DNA of 64,000 nt, taken from positions 2,108,001 through 2,172,000 of the forward strand of contig NZ_BCMZ01000001.1 in assembly GCF_001485535.1 (NCBI RefSeq), written 5' to 3'. Below, in pieces: positions 36,289 through 44,281 of the stretch. A program made the translations under genes and the position numbers. This DNA is from Halobacterium sp. CBA1132 (GTDB taxonomy: Archaea; Halobacteriota; Halobacteria; Halobacteriales; Halobacteriaceae). The notes below the pieces were generated by a model, which saw nothing but the letters and a program-made list of their open reading frames with translations, did not search any database and was not told the DNA's origin. The first letter of the stretch is position 1, and each line of letters starts with the position of its first letter.

Positions 36289-37200
36289 ATGACCAAGCGC
36301 CACGTCTCCCTCCCGGACGACGCGGAGGCGACTCTCCGCGGGTTCCTCTCGGAGGTGGACGACCGACTCGCGGCCGCGAGCGGCCCCGACGAACTCGCGG
36401 ACGCCGTCACGGAGACGCTCGTGGACCTCCACGGCGCCCGCGACGCCTACGAGAGCTGGCAGAACGACGAACACGTCTCGCCGACCGAGGCCGCTCGACT
36501 GGCGAACTTCGACCCGCGGAACGCCACCCTCGAAGCCGAATATTACGCCGAGAAGGACGAAGACGCGTTCGCGCGCTCGAAGCCGCTGCAGTGGCTGTGG
36601 CGGCAGTTCGACAACACGCCGCTGGCGGACAACGTGGAGTTCGCGCTGCGGTTCCGCCGGATGCTCGCCGAACACCTCTTCGAGAGCGTCGGCGAGGGCG
36701 TCCGGCTGTTCAAGGGCATCTCGATGACGTACGGCCACAACATCGAAATGGGCGACAACGTCGTCGTCCACGACGACGTTCACCTCGACGACCGCGGTGA
36801 GCTCACTATCGGCGACCGCGCGAGCATCAGCGACGCCGTCCACGTCTACACGCACGACCACGACGTCGTCGACCAGACTGTCGTCGAGAACTACCACACC
36901 ATCGTCGACGACGACGCGCGCGTCACGCAGGGCGCGCTCGTCCGCGCCGGCGTCCACGTCGGCGAGAACGCCATCGTCGGGTCGCGGGCGGTCGTCCAGA
37001 ACGACGTCCCCGACCACCACATCGCGGTGGGGATGCCCGCGAAGAGCATCAAAATCAAGCCCGGCTGGGAGTCCGAAGCCGAACCCGTCGAGGACGCGGG
37101 CGTGAACCGGCAGGCCGAGCGTCGCCTCGACGACGAACCCCCCGACGACCTCGACGCTTTCGACGAGTTCCAGCGGGATTTGACCCCGCCCGACGCCTGA
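36289..37200 (+). CDS. Hexapeptide-repeat acyltransferase
   Basis: The 303-aa product has an N-terminal helical extension (residues 1-130) and a left-handed beta-helix (about 145-255, for example GHNIEMGDNVVVHDDVHLDD and GENAIVGSRAVVQNDVPDHH). It ends in an acidic tail. The catalytic-His-like HDHDVVD is present. Members O-acetylate sugars or other small molecules with acetyl-CoA; the acceptor here is unknown. The ATG at 36289 is chosen because upstream sequence lacks coding character. Confidence 0.85.
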   Translation: MTKRHVSLPDDAEATLRGFLSEVDDRLAAASGPDELADAVTETLVDLHGARDAYESWQNDEHVSPTEAARLANFDPRNATLEAEYYAEKDEDAFARSKPLQWLWRQFDNTPLADNVEFALRFRRMLAEHLFESVGEGVRLFKGISMTYGHNIEMGDNVVVHDDVHLDDRGELTIGDRASISDAVHVYTHDHDVVDQTVVENYHTIVDDDARVTQGALVRAGVHVGENAIVGSRAVVQNDVPDHHIAVGMPAKSIKIKPGWESEAEPVEDAGVNRQAERRLDDEPPDDLDAFDEFQRDLTPPDA

Positions 37201-37258
37201 TGACAGCGGCGTTCGGACGGGCGAAGGGCTGAATAGGCTCGCCGTGTTACGCTAACAC

Positions 37259-37507
37259 ATGGAATGGGGGTTGTTCGTGTTCGCGGTGCTGCTCGTGGCG
37301 GCGCTGCAGTTCGCCGTGTGGCGACGCCTCCAGAGCGAGGACGCCGGCGCGTCCGACTCCCCGGGCCTCGGGGACGGCACGTCGCCGGTGGACGGCTCGT
37401 CGTCGACGAGTGACGACACAGCGAGCCTGCTGTGCCCGTCGTGTGGCGCCGAGAACGACGCCGGCTACCGATTCTGCTGTGAGTGCGTCTCCCAACTGCA
37501 GCCGTGA
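37259..37507 (+). CDS. Small membrane-anchored zinc-ribbon protein
   Basis: An 82-aa product with an N-terminal membrane helix (WGLFVFAVLLVAALQFAVW), a Ser/Asp-rich linker and a C-terminal zinc ribbon, LLCPSCGAENDAGYRFCCEC. The family is common in haloarchaea with unknown function. Its TGA overlaps the GTG of the following gene by 3 nt (GTGA), implying translational coupling. Confidence 0.78.
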   Translation: MEWGLFVFAVLLVAALQFAVWRRLQSEDAGASDSPGLGDGTSPVDGSSSTSDDTASLLCPSCGAENDAGYRFCCECVSQLQP

Positions 37508-38214
37508 CCCGCGCGGTGGCAATCAACGTCGCGGCGAACACGAACCAGCCGGGGTTCCGCGGGCCGCTGCGCGCCGACGGCTCGTTCGTCTACGTCCCGA
37601 TTCCCGAGAGCGAACCGACTGTCGAACCGCCGCCGACGTACGCGGACCTCGACCTCCCCATCGAGGTTCCCGAGGAGATTCGGGAGACGCCGGTCCACCT
37701 CGACCCGTCGTTCGCGGAGTACCCCTGCTGTGACGGCTACACGTACGGCGACCCGCACGGTCTGAAAGCCCGGCCGCTGCTGGACCTCGACGCCGGCGAC
37801 CGCGTCTACTTCTACGCGACGCTCGACGCGCCCGCCGACCCCGCGCCGTGGATGGCCGACGACTGGGGCGCGTACCTCGTCGGTGAGTTCACGCTCGCCC
37901 GCGACCCCGTGACCGGCGAGGCGTTCGAGAATCTGCCCGAGTCCGAGCAGGCGGCGTTCGCGGGGAACGCCCACCTGAAACGCGACCCCTTCGACGCCGC
38001 CGTGCTGCTCGCGGGCACCGACGACTCCCGGCTCTACGAGCGCGCGGTCCCGCTGAGCGGCGCGCACGGCGTCGACGCCAACCGCGCGGTCACGGAGTGG
38101 TCCGACGACTCCGGGAAGGGGCCGTGGTGGCGGCGCGCGCTGCGCTACGACGGCACCGGCCACGAGCGCCTCCGCGAGTGGGTGCAGCGGGAGTCGTACC
38201 CGCCGGTTCGCTGA
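37504..38214 (+). CDS. Nmad3-like putative nucleotide-modification protein
   Basis: From the GTG at 37504 the product is 236 aa and begins with VTRAVAINVAANTNQPGFRG, followed by GSFVYVPIPESEPT. This resembles the Nmad3 family (nucleotide-modification-associated domain 3). Several Cys (YPCCDGYTYGDPHGL) could be functional. Predicted members are linked to DNA or nucleotide hypermodification, but the reaction is unknown. It is coupled to the zinc-ribbon gene. The assignment rests on recall of the family N-terminus. Confidence 0.7.
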   Translation: MTRAVAINVAANTNQPGFRGPLRADGSFVYVPIPESEPTVEPPPTYADLDLPIEVPEEIRETPVHLDPSFAEYPCCDGYTYGDPHGLKARPLLDLDAGDRVYFYATLDAPADPAPWMADDWGAYLVGEFTLARDPVTGEAFENLPESEQAAFAGNAHLKRDPFDAAVLLAGTDDSRLYERAVPLSGAHGVDANRAVTEWSDDSGKGPWWRRALRYDGTGHERLREWVQRESYPPVR

Positions 38215-38246
38215 CGTTTACGTGGGCGGCGCACGAACGAGGTGAT

Positions 38247-38507
38247 ATGCTGGAACTGTACCAGTCCGAAGGCTGTCCGCACTGCGCGAAAGTCCGCGAG
38301 AAGCTCTCGGAGCTCGGCGTCTCCTACGTCACCCACAACCCCCGGCTCCCGGGCGGCGCGGGCGGCGACGTCACGAACGAACAGACCTACGAGGAACTCC
38401 AGAACGGCGGCGCCGACCAGATTCCGTACCTCGTCGACACCGCCCGCGAGGAAGCGCTCTACGAGAGCGACGACATCGTGGAGTACCTCGACGAACACTA
38501 CGCGTAG
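38247..38507 (+). CDS. Glutaredoxin/GST N-terminal domain protein
   Basis: The 86-aa thioredoxin-fold protein starts MLELYQSEGCPHCAKVREKL with a CPHC redox motif. It has the conserved cis-Pro region DQIPYLVDTAREEALYESDD and ends VEYLDEHYA. It probably reduces disulfides or mixed disulfides; haloarchaea use gamma-glutamylcysteine rather than glutathione. Its last codons are the first copy of a 92-bp tandem repeat extending downstream. Confidence 0.88.
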   Translation: MLELYQSEGCPHCAKVREKLSELGVSYVTHNPRLPGGAGGDVTNEQTYEELQNGGADQIPYLVDTAREEALYESDDIVEYLDEHYA

Positions 38508-38688
38508 CGGTTTTGGTCCAGATTTTCCCGCGAGCGGAGCGAGCGGGAAAAGGTGGGCGACCTGACATCGTGGAGTACCTCGACGAACACTACGCGTAGC
38601 GGTTTTGGTCCAGATTTTCCCGCGAGCGGAGCGAGCGGGAAAAGGTGGGCGACCTGACATCGTGGAGTACCTCGACGAACACTACGCC
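38472..38688. repeat. 92-bp tandem repeat duplicating the glutaredoxin-like 3' end
   Basis: Copies start at about 38472, 38564 and 38656 (the last is partial, about 32 bp). Each full unit holds the final gene codons (IVEYLDEHYA and stop), a short AT stretch, and a 9-bp hairpin TTTTCCCGC/GCGGGAAAA (38523-38551 and 38615-38643). The copies are identical by eye, so the duplication is recent or kept homogeneous. Confidence 0.9.
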
Positions 38689-38738
38689 TGATAGAGCGGT
38701 CGTTCCGCGCGGTCGTCCGGCGCTGCGAATCGAGGGCG

Positions 38739-39002
38739 TCAGGCGTACCCCATGCCGCCCGCCTTCCCGTCCAGCTCGCCCTCCTTCCGGTCCTTCCCGC
38801 CGCCGTTCCCGCCGGGCGGGTCGCGGTGCTGGCCCCAGAGGTACAGCAAGTAGACGACCGTCAGGCCCGCGACGACGGCGAGCAGGTCCGTGAGCAGCGC
38901 CGGACCGTCGAACCACCACGAGCCCGCGGCGCCGACGACGCTGGTCAAGAGGGTCCAGCGGGTCCACGTCGGCGGGTCGAACTCCTCGTCTGACTCGGTC
39001 AC
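38739..39002 (-). CDS. Small membrane protein, unknown function
   Basis: An 87-aa product from GTG at 39002: an acidic start (TESDEEFDPPTWTRWTLLTS), two hydrophobic helices (about residues 16-33 and 38-58) and a Gly/Lys-rich tail (GGNGGGKDRKEGELDGK). No in-frame ATG precedes it. Host-like codon bias supports it. The family is not recognised. Confidence 0.6.
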   Translation of the reverse strand: MTESDEEFDPPTWTRWTLLTSVVGAAGSWWFDGPALLTDLLAVVAGLTVVYLLYLWGQHRDPPGGNGGGKDRKEGELDGKAGGMGYA

Positions 39003-39076
39003 GTCGCCGGCTTCGACGCGCTGCGGAATAGCACTTTGGGCTGTTCGAGCGCTGCGAGAAGGCCGCCGACAGAGTG

Positions 39077-39376
39077 CAATTCCCTCGCGCATCCACGAGA
39101 TATCGAACGGACAGCGACACAGCCGTCGCTGGCCGGTTCGAGTGTCAGAGGAGTGCGCCGACCGGGAGTGAGCAGTCCGCAGGACTGCGAACATCGGAAG
39201 ACGCTGCGCGTCTTCCGGGAATTGAACCGAAATCAGACGGTCCTGCTCGCCTCGCGGCGCTCGGCTGCGCGGGCTGCGGCTGATAGGCTTCAATTCCCTC
39301 GCGCATCCACTGCAGTATCGAACGGACAGCGACACAGCAGTCGCTGTCCGGTTCGAGTGTACGAGAAGTGCGCTGG
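39077..39376. repeat. Duplicated tRNA-Gly 3' flank with inserted hairpin pair
   Basis: About 80 bp directly 3' of tRNA-Gly (39291-39370) is repeated at 39077-39156 with a 214-215 bp offset and some mismatches. The distal copy reaches CCGGGA and is then interrupted by two hairpins (39172-39188 and 39196-39216). These are followed by CCGGGAATTGAACC (39215-39228), matching the tRNA T-arm at 39377-39390. This looks like a decayed tRNA 3' end that received a hairpin insert. Confidence 0.6.
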
Positions 39377-39439
39377 CCGGGAATTGAACCCGGGCTATGA
39401 GCTTGGGAAGCTCATGTCCTACCACTAGACCACCAGCGC
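39369..39439 (-). tRNA. tRNA-Gly (CCC)
   Basis: The minus strand folds as a cloverleaf. Acceptor GCGCTGG/CCAGCGC, a short D arm and anticodon stem TGAGC/GCTCA with loop TTCCCAA (anticodon CCC) are present. The T arm is CCGGG-TTCAATT-CCCGG. The discriminator is A and no CCA is encoded. No intron. Confidence 0.95.
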
Positions 39440-39560
39440 GCTCGGCGTCTGCGAGTAACTGACCGCCCCACTTGAACGTAGCGTTTCCCGGAGTGGGCAC
39501 ACGTCCACGAATCTCGGGGGTGGAGTGGGTTTTAGTCGGACGCCGCCGAACACGCACACG

Positions 39561-40367
39561 ATGACTGCGCCAGACACGATACAGCCGCTGGACTTGCGGT
39601 TCTCGGAGTCGGAGTTGGCCGCGCGCCGCGACCGCATCCAGTCGTTCCTGCGGGAGACGATGGAGGACGCGGGCGCGGACCGCTGCGTGCTCGGGCTGTC
39701 GGGCGGTATCGACTCGACGACGGTCGCACACCTCGCGGTCGATGAACTGGGGACCGACGCCGTCCACGGCCTCGTGATGCCGGGCGAGGTGTCCAGCGAG
39801 CAGAACATGAGCGACGCCGAGCGGGTCGCAGAGGACCTCGACATCGAGTACGACGTCGTCGAAATCGACCCGTTCGTCGACCTCCTGACGGACCTGTACC
39901 CGGCAGCGGAGGGCGACGAACTCGCCGTCGGGAACGCGCGAGCGCGGACTCGCGCGGTGCTGAACTACCTCGTCGCGAACCACGAGAACGCCGTGGTGCT
40001 GGGCACCGGCAACCGTACGGAGGCGCTGGTGGGCTACTTCACGAAGTACGGGGACGGCGCCGTCGACTGCCACCCCATCGGGAACCTCTACAAGATGCAG
40101 GTGCGCCAGCTCGCCCGCGACCTCGGTGTCGACGAAGACCTCGTAACGAAGACGCCGACAGCGGAGCTGTGGGCCGACCAGACCGACGAGGAGGAACTCG
40201 GCATCGACTACGACACCATCGACGCGGTGCTCGCGCTCCACGTCGACGGGAGCCTCCCGGCGAGCGCGACGGCCGACCACCTCGGGATTCCGGACGGCGT
40301 CGTCGAGACGGTGCGCGGGCTCTACGAGCGCAGCGAGCACAAGCGCGCGGTGCCGCCGACGCCCTAA
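39561..40367 (+). CDS. nadE: NH3-dependent NAD+ synthetase
   Basis: It amidates deamido-NAD+ with ammonia and ATP, the last NAD+ synthesis step. The 268-aa product has the PP-loop GLSGGIDST (residues 45-53), GTGNRTEALVGYFTKYGDG and PTAELWADQTDEEELG, all NadE signatures. There is no glutaminase domain. The ATG at 39561 gives the expected N-terminus. It shares its stop region (CTAA) with the convergent hydratase gene. Confidence 0.95.
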   Translation: MTAPDTIQPLDLRFSESELAARRDRIQSFLRETMEDAGADRCVLGLSGGIDSTTVAHLAVDELGTDAVHGLVMPGEVSSEQNMSDAERVAEDLDIEYDVVEIDPFVDLLTDLYPAAEGDELAVGNARARTRAVLNYLVANHENAVVLGTGNRTEALVGYFTKYGDGAVDCHPIGNLYKMQVRQLARDLGVDEDLVTKTPTAELWADQTDEEELGIDYDTIDAVLALHVDGSLPASATADHLGIPDGVVETVRGLYERSEHKRAVPPTP

Positions 40368-41047
40368 TTCTCGAACGGCTTGCGGGCGAGTAGTCGCGCG
40401 AACGCGTCGGCTTCCGCGCGGTCCGAGGCCTCGCGGTCGTCGCCCGCAGCGAGCAGGCCCCCGAGTTCTCGGAGCGCCGCAGGGTCGTTGGCCGCGATTT
40501 CGTCCGCGACACGCCGCGGTTCCGCGACGATTCTCGAGACCAGTCCAATTTCGCGCGCCGTCTCGGCATCGACGGTGCGACCAGACAATGAGAGGTCCGC
40601 GGCGTGCGTCGCGCCGACCGCCGCAGGGAGTCGACGCGTGCCGCCCCACGCGCCGAACACGCCGAGCGAGACGCCGGGTTCGGCGAACGTCGCGTCGGGC
40701 GTGCAGACGCGGCCGTCGCAGGCGAGCGCGAGTTCGACGCCGCCGCCGCGGGCCGCGCCGTCGACGCCCGCGACGACGACGCTGTCGCTGTCCTCGATCG
40801 CGTTCATCGTGCGCTGGCCGCGGCGCGCGAACGCCTCCCCGCGGGGCCCGTCGAGGTCCCCGACAACGTCGAGGTCGGCGCCCGCACAGAACGCGTCGCC
40901 GGCGCCGTGAACGTACACGACCGGCTGGTCGGCGTCCGTCACGGCCTCCCGGAGGTCGTCGAGCGCCTGCGGCGTGAGCGCGTTCCGAGCGGCGGGGCGA
41001 TCGAGGGTGACGACGCGGACGCCGTCGTCGGCTTCGACGCGGAGCAT
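40364..41047 (-). CDS. Enoyl-CoA hydratase/isomerase family protein
   Basis: The 227-aa crotonase-fold protein has LDRPAARNALTPQALDDL, the oxyanion-hole AGADLDVVGD, GAARGGGVELALACD and EPGVSLGVFGAWGGTRRL. It is shorter than typical hydratases (about 255-260 aa) but carries the core. The acidic residue in the EPGVSLG region could serve catalysis. The CoA substrate is unknown. The ATG at 41047 is chosen; an upstream ATG at 41089 reads into the divergent gene's promoter. Confidence 0.88.
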   Translation of the reverse strand: MLRVEADDGVRVVTLDRPAARNALTPQALDDLREAVTDADQPVVYVHGAGDAFCAGADLDVVGDLDGPRGEAFARRGQRTMNAIEDSDSVVVAGVDGAARGGGVELALACDGRVCTPDATFAEPGVSLGVFGAWGGTRRLPAAVGATHAADLSLSGRTVDAETAREIGLVSRIVAEPRRVADEIAANDPAALRELGGLLAAGDDREASDRAEADAFARLLARKPFEN

Positions 41048-41106
41048 ACCGGACCGTGGCGGTGGTTTCCAAAGGTCTTTGCCGTTCAAGCCGCTACCTT
41101 CGGTCG

Positions 41107-41769
41107 ATGGAGGAGGCCGAGCAGGCGCGGGCTGCCGCCCGGGACGCCGTCGCGGACATCGAACCGGACGGCCTCCGGGCGGTCATCGACGACTACGTCG
41201 CGTCGTCCTCGATGCTCCCCGGAGTGCTCACGGTGCTGAGCGCCCGCGTCGTCGACGGTTCAGTCGACGACGACGCGGTGACCCGGCGGGCCGCGGGCGT
41301 CCAGCTAATCTACGAGGGTTTGCGAACCACCAGAGACCTCGTCGCCGAGGAGCCGTGGGCAGACACCGACGAACAGGACCCCGCCGACGACCTCGACGTG
41401 CTCGCTGCGGACGTGCTCGTCGCGCGGGGGTTCCGATTGCTCGCGCGCACCGAGGCCGCCGGACACGCCGTCCAGACGGTCCGAGAGTTCGGCCGCCAGC
41501 AGACCGACGAACAGGAGGGCCGGGCGTCGGCGTCGCGCTCGCTGGAGTCGAACGTCTTCGAACTCGCGGCCATCGCGGGCGGCACCGCGGCGGGCGGCGA
41601 GACGCCGGTCGCGCTGCGCCAGTACGTCGTCGGTCTCGCGGACAACGCGGCCGTCCCGCTGCCGGGCGCGGGCGACGCGCTCCCCGACGAAATCGAGGAC
41701 GTGATGGCGCGCGTCGGCGAGCAGCAGAGCGACGAACGGGTCAGTCCCACGTCGGCTGCGGACCGCTGA
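41107..41769 (+). CDS. Haloarchaeal DUF7114-like helical protein
   Basis: A 220-aa, mostly helical acidic protein, with MEEAEQARAAARDAVADIEP at its start and GVQLIYEGLRTTRDLVAEEP and RGFRLLARTEAAGHAVQTVR in the middle. It faintly recalls polyprenyl-synthase-like helical bundles but lacks DDxxD motifs. It resembles haloarchaeal DUF7114 proteins from memory; no function known. tRNA-Thr follows 44 nt downstream. Confidence 0.6.
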   Translation: MEEAEQARAAARDAVADIEPDGLRAVIDDYVASSSMLPGVLTVLSARVVDGSVDDDAVTRRAAGVQLIYEGLRTTRDLVAEEPWADTDEQDPADDLDVLAADVLVARGFRLLARTEAAGHAVQTVREFGRQQTDEQEGRASASRSLESNVFELAAIAGGTAAGGETPVALRQYVVGLADNAAVPLPGAGDALPDEIEDVMARVGEQQSDERVSPTSAADR

Positions 41770-41775
41770 ATCGAA

Positions 41776-41785
41776 ACTCATAAAG
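41776..41785 (+). promoter_or_regulatory. TATA-like box of tRNA-Thr
   Basis: ACTCATAAAG lies about 30 nt before the mature tRNA start at 41814. Confidence 0.45.
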
Positions 41786-41813
41786 AAGTCCTCGTGCCTT
41801 CATACGAATGCGT

Positions 41814-41885
41814 GCCTGGGTAGCTTAGCGGTAAAGCGCGTCCTTGGTAAGGACGAGACCCCGGATTCAAATTCCGGCCTAGGCT
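41814..41885 (+). tRNA. tRNA-Thr (GGT)
   Basis: Cloverleaf with acceptor GCCTGGG/CCTAGGC (one G-U pair), a D arm in TAGCTTAGCGGTAAAGC, anticodon stem CGTCC/GGACG with loop TTGGTAA (anticodon GGT), and T arm CCGGATTCAAATTCCGG. The discriminator is T. No intron or encoded CCA. Confidence 0.95.
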
Positions 41886-41919
41886 CTTTCCTCTCGACCC
41901 TAATCGAGTAGCGCTGTGG

Positions 41920-42759
41920 CTACTCGGAGATGCCGTACGTGTCGCCGGTCCAGTCTCGCGCGGGGAAGTCGTAGACGGGCTGGTGGTGGTCGATGTCGTC
42001 GATGCGGGCGCGGTCCTCGTCGTCGAGTTCCCAGTCGAGGACGTCGAGGTTCGCGCGGACGTGGTCGGGCGTCGAGGACTTCGGGAGCGGGACGACGTCG
42101 TTCTCGACGGCCCACCGGAGCACGACCTCCGCGGGCGAGCGCTCGTACTTCTCGGCGACCGCCTGAATCGTGTCGTCGGCGAACACTTCGGTGCGCGCGA
42201 GCGGCGCGGCGGCTTCGACGACGGTGTCGGTCTCCCGGCAGTAGTCGACGACGTCGTCTTGGGTGTTCCACGGGTGGTACTCGATCTGGTTGACGGCGAT
42301 GGGGACGTCGCTGACGTGGCGGGCGCAGCTGAGCTGGTAGGCGCTGAAGTTCGAGACGCCGACGTTCCGAATCTTGCCCCGTTCGTGGAGCGTCGCCATC
42401 GCGTCCATCGTCTCCCGCAGCGAGATTGCGGGGTTCGGCCAGTGGACGAGATAGAGGTCGAGATAGTCGGTGCCGAGGCGGTCGAGGGTCGCCTCGCAGG
42501 ACTCGATGACGGACTCGTAGTCGAGGTGTTTCGGGAGGACTTTCGACGTGAGGAAGACGTCGTCGCGGTCGTACTCCGCGAGCGCGTCCCCGATTTCGGC
42601 TTCGTTGCCGTAGCCTTCGGCGGTGTCGACGTGGGCGTAGCCGGCGTCGAGGCCGGCGCGCACGGCGTCGCGGACGGTGTCGCCGCCGATGTCCCACGTG
42701 CCGACGCCGATTGCGGGGAGTTCGTCGCCACTCGGGAGCGTCTTCGTCGGTGGTGTCAT
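41920..42759 (-). CDS. Aldo/keto reductase (short form)
   Basis: The 279-aa NADP-dependent reductase has GVGTWDIGGD, HVDTAEGYGNE (catalytic Asp and Tyr), SKVLPKHLDY (Lys), VHWPNP (His), and the C-terminal LPKSSTPDHVRANL cofactor-binding motif. These are typical of 2,5-diketo-gluconate reductase-type AKRs. The ATG at 42759 is the only in-frame ATG near the family start. The substrate is unknown. It belongs to a different AKR subgroup from the one at 35067. Confidence 0.92.
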   Translation of the reverse strand: MTPPTKTLPSGDELPAIGVGTWDIGGDTVRDAVRAGLDAGYAHVDTAEGYGNEAEIGDALAEYDRDDVFLTSKVLPKHLDYESVIESCEATLDRLGTDYLDLYLVHWPNPAISLRETMDAMATLHERGKIRNVGVSNFSAYQLSCARHVSDVPIAVNQIEYHPWNTQDDVVDYCRETDTVVEAAAPLARTEVFADDTIQAVAEKYERSPAEVVLRWAVENDVVPLPKSSTPDHVRANLDVLDWELDDEDRARIDDIDHHQPVYDFPARDWTGDTYGISE

Positions 42760-42881
42760 CGTCGCATCGTTGCGCGGAAACCCCCAAAGGCGTTTGGCTC
42801 GTCGACAGTTTCGCGGCGCGACGAGAGACCTTATTGGCATATAACCACGTTTTATCAAAATAATCTGTATACGGAACAGCG

Positions 42882-42887
42882 TTATAT
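42882..42887 (+). promoter_or_regulatory. TATA-like box of the 42911 gene
   Basis: TTATAT is centred about 26 nt before the ATG at 42911, suggesting a leaderless transcript. Confidence 0.5.
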
Positions 42888-42910
42888 TTCCTCGCGGTGG
42901 ACGTGTTCGC

Positions 42911-43117
42911 ATGGCAACGAAGAACCCGAGCGCGGACGCACGCGAACCGACCAAACACGAATCGGACCCCCACGAGTGCCCGTTCTGCGGGGAGTACGTC
43001 GCCTCGCCGGGGAAGGGGTTCATGCTGCACATCGAGGAGAGCCCCGACTGCGACGCGGACTTCGAGACGTGGCGCGACCGCGTCGCCGACGACGTTCCCG
43101 GCGGGTGGGCGGGATAG
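42911..43117 (+). CDS. Small zinc-finger protein, unknown function
   Basis: A 68-aa acidic protein with CPFCGEYVASPGKGFMLHIE followed by ESPDC, a C2-H-C/C2H2-like zinc finger (Cys24, Cys27, His40 region and Cys47). A family of such single-finger proteins (DUF7501-like) exists in haloarchaea. A role in nucleic-acid binding or protein interaction is plausible only. Promoter spacing supports the start. Confidence 0.75.
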   Translation: MATKNPSADAREPTKHESDPHECPFCGEYVASPGKGFMLHIEESPDCDADFETWRDRVADDVPGGWAG

Positions 43118-43412
43118 ACGGCGTCGAGAGACTCGACTGGTGGGTCGGCCGTACAAACGTCTCTGCGCCCGTCAGCGTCGACGGACGCCTCGCTGTGGGT
43201 CACGCGACGAGGCGAAAACGGGAGTGGGGGAGTGCCGGACGCGCGGGGGAGTGGGGGAGAGTCGAACGCGCGTCCACTCGGTTGGTGTTTCCTCGGGTGT
43301 TATAAAGATTCGTCAGACGCGCCGTGTTCGTCGGGCAGGGCTCCCGCAGTTCACGTCAACGACGTTACGCGCGTCGGAAGACCCATTAGCGCGCAGCGCC
43401 CGAAACTGTCCC
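43118..43412. other. Intergenic region with hairpin and imperfect direct repeat
   Basis: CGCCTCG/CGAGGCG near 43190-43215 may end transcription of the 42911 gene. An imperfect direct repeat (GAGTGGGGGAG followed by CGxACGCGCG) spans about 43222-43275. A TATA-like GTTATAAAG near 43299 sits more than 100 nt before the next ATG. No convincing ORF or RNA gene is seen. Confidence 0.35.
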
Positions 43413-44180
43413 ATGAACCGACGCAGATTCCTCGGCACCGCCGGCGTGGTGGGGCTGGGTGCGCTCGCGGGCTGTTCGGGCGCGGTCGGCTCCGTCGCGC
43501 CGCCGAGCGTCCCCGCAGACCAACTCTCGGAGGGCGGGTGGACGCAGACAGACCAGAGCGAGGAGACCGTCTTCGAGCAGAGCTACGGCCCCGTCACCGT
43601 CACCGGGAAGTCCACGACGGTGACCTACGAGGACGAGGCGCTCGCGGCCGACGTCCGCGAGAAGACGCTCGGGCAAATCGACGGCACGCTGGCCATCTAC
43701 TCGGCGTCGCACATCAACTTCTCGCCGGACCTCAACAACCTCCCGGGCGGCGCCGGCCTCTCGGAGTTGCTCTCGGAGGTCGAGTCCGCAGCCGAGGCCC
43801 AGTTCGAGCAGCGGATGCGGGACACCGGCTTGGAGAACGTCACGAAGACCGGCGAGGCGGAGTTCCAGACGGACTCGGGCGCCAGCCCCGGCATCACGAC
43901 GTTCACCGCGGACTACCCGGTCGGGACGCTGGCGTACGACGCCGGCGGCGAGACGTTCACCATCGAGGCGGGCGCCATCGAGGTGGCGGGCGACCTCGCG
44001 GTGTGGAACGAGGGCGACTACGTAGTCGTCGCCGGCGGCGCGTACCCCGGGCAGAACTTCGCGACGACCACCCAGAAAGAACTCTCGGAAGCCATCTCGG
44101 TGACCGTCGACGTCGACCTCGGTCTCACGCCCGAGGAGTACCGGACGGAAATCCGCGGGCTGATGGCCGCCACAGAATGA
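43413..44180 (+). CDS. Haloarchaeal lipoprotein (DUF6517-like)
   Basis: The 255-aa product begins with a twin-arginine-like signal and lipobox, MNRRRFLGTAGVVGLGALAG before Cys21, so the mature protein is lipid-anchored outside the cell. The mature region is beta-rich, with repeated threonines and PVTVTGKSTTVTYEDEAL. It resembles the DUF6517 family from memory. Function unknown. The following 34-aa gene starts inside its stop (ATGA). Confidence 0.78.
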   Translation: MNRRRFLGTAGVVGLGALAGCSGAVGSVAPPSVPADQLSEGGWTQTDQSEETVFEQSYGPVTVTGKSTTVTYEDEALAADVREKTLGQIDGTLAIYSASHINFSPDLNNLPGGAGLSELLSEVESAAEAQFEQRMRDTGLENVTKTGEAEFQTDSGASPGITTFTADYPVGTLAYDAGGETFTIEAGAIEVAGDLAVWNEGDYVVVAGGAYPGQNFATTTQKELSEAISVTVDVDLGLTPEEYRTEIRGLMAATE

Positions 44181-44281
44181 CGACGTGGCGGGAGTTGTTC
44201 GACCGTAGCGCTGACTACGAAGGCAGCGTCGAAGACGTGCGCGCGGCGCTTACCGACCACCGAGAGCGCGACGATGAGTGA
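44177..44281 (+). CDS. 34-aa microprotein coupled to its neighbours
   Basis: The ORF from 44177 encodes 34 aa, MTTWRELFDRSADYEGSVED continuing to ALTDHRERDDE. It overlaps the preceding stop by 4 nt and the following start (44274) by 8 nt. The tight overlaps on both sides and host-like codons argue for a real translated microprotein. It is acidic and helical with no known family. Confidence 0.6.
   Translation: MTTWRELFDRSADYEGSVEDVRAALTDHRERDDE

Noticed and set aside
38472-38688. CRISPR array
   Set aside because: The 92-bp units are directly adjacent, with no variable spacers and no cas genes nearby.
43220-43290. tRNA-like sequence near 43250
   Set aside because: A GTCGAA stretch resembles a T loop, but no acceptor, D or anticodon stems can be formed around it.
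43118-43412. Small coding gene between the zinc-finger gene and the lipoprotein
   Set aside because: Frames are short, lack ATG with a promoter at proper spacing, and show no protein-like composition.
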